A stretch of 64,000 nt of DNA, taken from NCBI RefSeq assembly GCF_026914265.1, contig NC_069128.1, positions 27,283,460-27,347,459 of the forward strand. The letters are read 5' to 3'. Made by a program: the position numbers and the translations under genes. Origin of the DNA: Mya arenaria. Taxonomy: Eukaryota; Mollusca; Bivalvia; Myida; Myidae. Positions 57,654-64,000 of this stretch are shown one piece after another (the stretch's first letter is position 1; each line of letters opens with the position of its first letter). The notes beneath the pieces were generated by a model. The model was not told where the DNA came from and ran no database searches. It saw nothing but the letters and a program-made list of their open reading frames with translations.

Positions 57654-60600
57654 ATGCCACCGTGTGACAAAGTGATTCTTTCTTTGTTTTTGATATGTGC
57701 TTTTACATTGGATAATATTTTTGCAAACGAGGGAACATGCACACTGGTTTTGGTAAGTTGTTTTCTTACTTTCACAAGAAGTTATGTTGGTTACATCTTT
57801 ATTATGCATTTCAACTACGTGATAAATCGTGTGCATGAGTACTTAAAATCAAAGCTTCTATATTCTCAGCACAAGAATGCCACAGTTGTGTTTTCATAAC
57901 ATGCTAAACCCTGCTGTTATCAAGTGTTTATATAACATATTAGTTAGACATGTACAGTGTATTTAGACTGTTAAAGCTGCACTCTCAGATATTGTCCATA
58001 ATTTTTTTTGTCTTGGAATGAGCCGTTTTTGCGTAAATGTCTGGAAACCAGTGATATAAGAAGGCTACAAGGCTTAAGATTAAATCGCAGTGTCATCTTC
58101 ATGGTCGAAAATTGATGTGTTATGGCTAAACCTTACTAGTGCTTTAAGAAAAATGAATATTTCGGCTGTATTTCGAACAATGCAAAAGACCAGCCGATTC
58201 TGAGACAAAATCGAAAAAAGAATGTTAAAACTGTCAATATGTGAGACTGCAGCTTTAAATTGTTTTTGGTACATATTTTATAATTATCTTGTATGCGATT
58301 TGCTAATGTTGCAAATATGTTGTTTGTATAACCTCCGTTTAGGACAATATATTAGTAAAACGGTTTCTACCTTTCTCTTTTTCAAATTGAAACAAATTTC
58401 GTTTTTATCGCAGAATCAGCTGATTTTGGTATCAATGTACTCGATACAGTCGTATAAGATAACCCTAAATAGTACAGATCTAAGTCGTTTGGAAAACTGC
58501 CGAAAATTCCATTTCTTTTAAAGAGTAAGTTACGTGAATAAGAAAATATGAGATCTGATCTTTTTCATCAATCATATATCACTAGTTTCCAGACATTAAC
58601 GCAAAAATGGGCTCATTCCAAGACAAAAAAATATACAAAAAGTTGTTAAAACGGTCAGTCATTCACTGATATTAATTGAACTAAATCAGGTTTGCTCATA
58701 CTAAATTGATATTTTAATGGCACTAAAACTAGTGTGACTAACGGCGATATTTTTGTACATTCATAACATACTCCCATCATTTGTGTTCAAAAACCTTAAT
58801 GCAGTTGTCAGAGTTTCCTTATATATGAAAATATATATGAAGTAACAAAGTTGTAATACTTTAAATTAGAAATTTAATAGTTTCGCCAGCGTTATTTAGA
58901 AAAACTCAAAATCGACATATACGCTGTTAGCGATACATATTGCTATAAAACAACATATTTAAAGTATAAGCGATGCATACGTTCCAAAAACTTACAAAAG
59001 TAATTGATATAGTCTTTAAGATATTAGTTTTAATAAAATTCCTTTCGGTACAAAGTTTTTTTTTACTTACCTAAGAGCCATACTTCCGCAGGTCGATAAA
59101 AGAATAATTAAAAAAGTAACTTATAAGCGGTGCGCTTGTAAGAAAATATCGAAGTCGATGCAAACTGTTCTTATTCAACCGGAAAATAACGCGGCAGTTG
59201 TTTTGTGTATTGCCTTAAAAATAATAGGGTAGTCCTTCAGACTTCAGTATCGCGACTAGAAATCAGGTATCGTCTGATCTACTTTTATAACATGACATGT
59301 TAAATAATTTAAGTGCCAGGGTTACAAAATGGCGCGTATGGTATTATGCAGTTCAAAATAAGGCGAACTAAAAGACAGCTTTATTTAAATGCGTTCATAA
59401 GATTGCAACGTAAATGTGCTTTGGAAAGCAAGCCGACGAATCTCAAATTAATCTTGGTGCAAAACCTATTGGAATATATACTTATAGATAATTACGCAGA
59501 CATTGAAAATGTGCTGACTTGAAGGTTCTGCCGTCAAAACGTCCTCAGCCAATATAGGGTTTCATTAAATTAACTCCTGAATACGAAAAAAGCTGGCGAG
59601 ATGATATCCTTGAAAATATATGTTTCTCAGTTCTCAATATTTTTTGGATTATATTATTATTGCCTGTGAACAGAATTGTGATACAAATAAAATAACGCTT
59701 GTCGCGACAACAGCCTTTCAACGATTTCATTGCAATCATTGCCTTCATCTATTTCATTGCTTTCATTGCTCTTATATATTTCTTAGCTTTTAGCACTTTC
59801 ATTGCTTACTTTGCTTTCATTGATTTGATTGCTTTCTTTGCTTACAGTTATAAAATTGCTTCAAACGGTTTTGATTTGGTTGCTTTCATTGATTGATTAC
59901 TTTCATTGCTTTATTTATTTTATTGCTTGCATTGTCCTCATTGATTTTATTACTTTCATTGCTTTCATTGATTTGATTGTTTTCATTTCTCTCATGTATT
60001 TGATTGCTTTCATTGCTTTCAATTATTTAATTGCTTTCATTGCTTTCAGATATGTCATTGCTTTCATTGCTTTCAATTATTTAATTGCTTTCATTGATTT
60101 TAATTTTGTAATTAATTTAATTGCTTTAATTGATTTGATTGCTTTATTTATTTTATTGCTTTCATTTATTTTATTTTATTGCTCTCATTTCTTTCATATA
60201 TTTGATTGCCTTTATTGCTTTCAGTTACATGTATGTAATTGCTTTCATTGCTCTAATTGATTTGATTGCTTTCATTGTTTTCATTTATTTAATTGCTTTC
60301 ATTGCTTTCTTAGATTTTATTGCTGTGTTTGCTTTCATTATTTGGTTGCTTTCATTTATCTCATGGATTTTATTGCTTTCATTGCTTTTATTTATTTCAT
60401 TGTACCATTGATTTCATTGCGTTCATTTAAACAATGACTTAGACGTTAAAGAAGTGGCAAGGTAAATACCTTCAGTAAAATCAAACAAGTATGGTTTGTG
60501 TTTTGCCTAGAAATAAAAGACATTGAATATTAAATCATTTCCTTGCAAGAACTTTTTTATACAATAAGAACCTGTGGTCGATCCAAATCGATAGCAAAAT

Positions 60601-63285
60601 ATGAATGCTCTGAAAATGAACAAGATTGATTGATCGAGATACTGAGCATTAAACAAGTCACTTTCTCTGTAATCCTTCTTTTTCTAAAGACATATCTAAC
60701 ATGTTTGTTTGTTTTCAGAACGAAGAAGGGAATTCTGAGCAGATTGAAATGAAGACCAATAATTTTACAGGTAATATTTATAATGAATAATTCTCAAATC
60801 CATGTTATTTCAGTCGGAAATGAATAATAATACTTCAGGAATGCCATACGCTGCGCACTGTCTCTTTTCAGCCGATTCTGTTAAAATATACGTGTATGCT
60901 TGCTGTGATTCCAAAGAACCTCATTGTCCTAAATGTTAATAAAAAACAATTGAAATATATTATTAATAGATTGTAGAGTTTCTTTGTCGTCCGATCATTA
61001 CATCCGTTTCTTGATGACCCGGTTTAAAGCTGCACTCTCGAAAATTGAACGCTTTGACAATTATTTTTCGTGGAACGAGCGAATTTTAACGGAAATTTTC
61101 ACAAGTGATATAAGACTGCTTACAAAAATCAGATCGCAGGTTTTCATATTTATGTTCAAAAATTGATGTTTCATGCATTTTTTTCTGAAAGCGTTAGTAA
61201 CACTTTAAGCCATAAAACACTAGTTAAACATATGAAAATTTGCGATCTGATCTTTTGTCAGCAGTATTATATCACTGGTAGTAAGATATTAACATGTTGT
61301 AAGATGTTAACACAAATATTGGCTCATTCCAAGACAAATATAAAACAAAGTGTCAAATCGCTAAATCTGGGAGGTTGCAGCTTTAACAAAACAGTTTGCA
61401 CCAAAGGGACTTTTATTAGAACTACTCAATATTTGTATTACTGTATTTGTTTGTTTTGTCTTTTAAAGCAATCTTTAACTGTTCAATCAATTCTTAATCG
61501 ACCATATAAGGTCCTTATAAAGCTAGATAGACGCATGCCGCTATCCTATAACTTCCGTAGTTTCAATCATGCAGCTGCTTTTACGATGGGACATATCACC
61601 TTGCAATAATTGTAACGATCAACCTTGACATGAAATGTGTCATTTTTGCAAGGCCATCGACTTTAGCATCTTTTAAAAATGACTCAAAACAAATCGTATT
61701 TTTACAAACATAGTAATCTTGATGGTTTGCATGTTTCCCATCTCAAAACTTCCTTCAAAACATGAACATAAAACAGTCTTAAAACAAAGAAAGTTGAAAA
61801 GGCAGTATCTTACCTAAACAAAGATCACCCGAAATGCTACTATATGTTAACAAGTATTTATGTGTTGAACCAGGGTTTTTTAATGACCATAATACTTCCT
61901 AACGAATACAAGGCTATTTCATTCTAAATCATTTTGGAAACAGAAGACAATTTCACCCATTGAGCTCTGTTTTAATTACTCTTCGGTCTTAACAGCTTTC
62001 CCGTAGATCAAAATGTCTGTTTCTTCAGAGAAGTTTAGTGTTTTACCAAAAATACCAATCGTTTCAAGTAAATCAGTAGCAGGAGCCTACATATCCACCT
62101 CTCTCGTATGTTAATATTAATTTTCCTTTTCTCTCATTTTTCGCTAAAATGTTCAGATATTTAAAAGATACACAATATACTTTGATTTAAACATTAACAG
62201 CTTACTTCAAAACATATTTCCTTGATAACAAATTTGATGTTTTTGGAGAGGGCCGTAACTGATGCTGGAAAACTCTAGGCCCAATCACTTTGTATGTTTT
62301 ATAATCAATTATTTGTCTCAAATTCTATATAAAGTTATTTATGTTGTATTGACTTTTCAATATATTAACAATCATGCAATAAACTATTATCAGATTAAAA
62401 TTACAAGGCTATTTCACGACTATCATATCCCAAGCGTGTAAGTAATTAGGGCAAAACCAAAAGCCTTAAAATTGTTAAGAAATATAATGGTCATCAAAAT
62501 GGAGAAGTAAAAGAAAAGATATCTTTGTTTCAAGGTCTCATTCAAAGCAAAATATTGCCTTCCGAAGAAGCATTTCTAACGCAATTTATCACGTGGTATA
62601 CATCCACTGTGTTGAGTTGTCTATGTTTGCATACTCATTGTATACCGTGTCCTTTTACGCCAGTTAGGTAATCAATATGTACCATATTATTCATATAACT
62701 TATGTATATTTATATATTATAGCATTTTAAATAAATACCCAGTTACAAACACAATTGTATACATACAATTCTTATTAATATAACCAAACTTAAATGATGT
62801 TGAAAGATGATCTTTGAAAAGCAACATTCAAGCTGTTTTGTGAAATGACTTCTCTGCTTGAGGTATTCCCGTGTGAAAAGAAGATGACAAGACATTTGAT
62901 GTCAGGTCTAAAGTAATTCATATTCGCGCAATTAAACGTCTATTATACCAGCCTTTACTGCTTACATGCTGGTAAATTTGAATAGTGTTTGAATATTATT
63001 AACTACCAAACAACTGATGTACATATAGGATAATAGTTGTTTCCAATTACAATATGATAAACAAAGCCAGACACACGGTGCGTTTATTGACAAGGAATAT
63101 ACCAAAAGCATGTTTTTATTTTATTGACAAAAACAGTATAGTTAATGCAGCATAAATGTTTTCATCCTATTATCGACATAGTACATATGTATTTTAATAC
63201 AAAACTTATCGCATTGTACATAAACGATGTTGCATTTGAATTGAATTTTTTTATTACAGGTGCCATGCCATCACTGATCGCGTGA
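57654..63285 (+). CDS. Speculative three-exon small secreted protein
   Basis: Exon 1 at 57654-57752 starts ATG and encodes MPPCDKVILSLFLICAFTLD, a clear signal-peptide-like core, to LVL|GTAAGT (phase 0). Exon 2 at 60719-60770 has acceptor TTTGTTTTCAG, encodes NEEGNSEQIEMKTNNFT, and ends ACAG|GTAATA. Exon 3 at 63260-63285 has acceptor TTTATTACAG and encodes AMPSLIA then TGA. All phases agree, giving 58 residues, about 34 after cleavage. Agreement over such short exons can be chance, and exon 1 may instead belong to a longer gene. No homolog recognised. Confidence 0.3.
57971..58259. mobile_element. Fold-back MITE family A, copy 3
   Basis: Ends TTAAAGCTGCACTCTCAG and ATATGTGAGACTGCAGCTTTAA. It contains GTCTTGGAATGAGC and CCAGTGATATAAGA as in the other copies. 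Confidence 0.8.
58405..58662. mobile_element. Fold-back MITE family A, copy 4, partial
   Basis: Shares CAGAATCAGCTGATTTTGGT with copy 2 and carries GAGATCTGATCTTTTTCAT, TGGGCTCATTCCAAGACA and AAAACGGTCAGTC. The terminal TTAAAGCTGC ends are lost. Confidence 0.65.
58663..59735. other. No feature recognised
   Basis: AT-rich DNA. A 69-codon frame at 59313-59522 (MPGLQNGAYGIMQ) has no supporting splice or family evidence. Confidence 0.4.
59736..60420. repeat. Low-complexity ATTGCTTTCATTGATTT-type tract
   Basis: About 685 bp of irregular repeats of TTTCATTGC, TTGATTTGA and TTTATTTAA words. It yields hydrophobic open frames (IAFIAFIDLIAF and similar) in two frames, which are compositional and not evidence of a membrane protein. 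Confidence 0.9.
61023..61386. mobile_element. Fold-back MITE family A, copy 5
   Basis: Ends TTTAAAGCTGCACTCTCG and GGTTGCAGCTTTAA. Interior arms include AAAATCAGATCGCAGGTTTT and AATTTGCGATCTGATCTTTT. Confidence 0.8.
61390..63255. other. No feature recognised
   Basis: AT-rich DNA without supported genes. It lies between MITE A copy 5 and MITE B copy 3, inside the long last intron of the speculative secreted-peptide model. Confidence 0.4.
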
Positions 63286-63290
63286 TTTAC

Positions 63291-63666
63291 TTAAAGATGC
63301 ACTCTTACTCCCAACTAAAATTTAACACAATTAATACACTTGTTTTAATTTATCGAAAATGATTAATAAATATCGGAAACAATGGTTGTTATGAAAGATA
63401 CTGTGATTTATGTAAAAGGAAGACGCAAAAACACGGTATTTCTATCTCATGAGACGATAGTTGATCACTGTGTTAATCTTTTAGGACCAACCAGTTATTT
63501 AATATGTGTGCGTTTTCAGTCATAAAATACACTGTTACAATATTGTTATCAGTAATTATATTTCCATAAATGCATAATTTAGTAAGTAGTTAAAGGTTTG
63601 TCACTCAAAACTTATGTTTAGAGTACATGTGTATGCAATGATTTTAAAAACGATTGTCACTTTAAA
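63291..63666. mobile_element. MITE family B, copy 3
   Basis: Starts TTAAAGATGCACTCTTACTC and ends ACGATTGTCACTTTAAA, a matching inverted terminus. The body follows the copy at 54170. Confidence 0.85.
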
Positions 63667-63672
63667 ATGAAA

Positions 63673-64000
63673 CCGGGTTATCAATGTGCATGCGTTATAA
63701 TGTTCGTGTTCGGTAACGTACATTATTTGTTTACCGGGTTATCAAATAACATGCGTTATAATGTTCGTATTCGGTTACGTACCTATCATGCGTTATAATG
63801 TTCGTATTCGGTTACGTACCTATCATGCGTTATAATGTTCGTGTTCGGTAACGTGTCTTATTTGTTTAACAAGTTATCAAATAGCATGCGTTATAATGTT
63901 TGTGTTCGGTTTAATACTTCATGTTTTTACCGGGCTATCAAAAAGCATGCGTTATAATGTTCGTGTTTCCTTTACATACCTTATGTGTTTACTGGGCTAT
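63673..64000. repeat. Variable-length tandem array reaching the window edge
   Basis: The core CATGCGTTATAATGTTCGTG is repeated about six times. Some units are ~37 bp (core plus TTCGGTTACGTACCTAT). Others are ~60-65 bp with an added TTTACCGGGTTATCAAA segment. The array continues beyond 64000. Confidence 0.9.

Noticed and set aside
59699..60411. Multi-pass membrane protein
   Set aside because: The hydrophobic frames come from a low-complexity ATTGCTTTC tract, and overlapping frames look equally hydrophobic.
61163..61609. 148-codon + strand frame
   Set aside because: Starts inside MITE family A copy 5 and shows no protein family features.

Overview
This is eukaryotic, animal-type DNA: AT-rich, with sparse multi-exon genes joined by GT-AG introns of up to 8 kb and many transposon remnants. 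The repeat mix (fold-back MITEs, DIRS-like and LINE retrotransposons, tRNA-derived SINEs, minisatellites) and an AIG1/GIMAP-type GTPase gene suggest a mollusc, most likely a bivalve. That identification is inference from general knowledge; no species is claimed.

Layout. (1) 2335-9440, + strand: a ten-exon gene relic with a ParB-like domain and a C-terminal Tudor-like module. Every exon joins in phase, but two in-frame stops and one frameshift break it. (2) 12404-29066, - strand: a six-exon gene rebuilt here from matching splice phases. It encodes about 407 residues: two tandem zinc ribbons fused to an AIG1/GIMAP-type GTPase. Its introns hold a decayed + strand coding sequence (13684-15310), MITEs, two near-perfect hairpins and a 2.2-kb CACTG-ended element. 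A perfect 146-bp tandem array (29921-30730) lies about 0.9 kb upstream of its first exon. (3) 35103-37660, + strand: an intact four-exon glyoxylate/hydroxypyruvate reductase gene (GRHPR) with a possible mitochondrial leader. (4) 39.8-44.5 kb, + strand: a degenerate LINE with ORF1, AP endonuclease and a truncated reverse transcriptase. (5) 45.3-49.2 kb: a 19-G tract with a hairpin, two tandem SINEs, a 30-bp minisatellite and a 40-bp satellite. (6) 49.2-53.9 kb, - strand: a broken DIRS-type tyrosine-recombinase retrotransposon split by a 1.2-kb repeat. (7) 54-64 kb: gene-poor DNA with MITEs, a 99-bp duplication, a low-complexity tract, a speculative three-exon secreted peptide and a variable tandem array at the edge.

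The genes show no joint pathway. GRHPR is housekeeping metabolism. The zinc-ribbon GIMAP-like gene is the best candidate for something little described. The ParB/Tudor relic points to an intact relative elsewhere in the genome.
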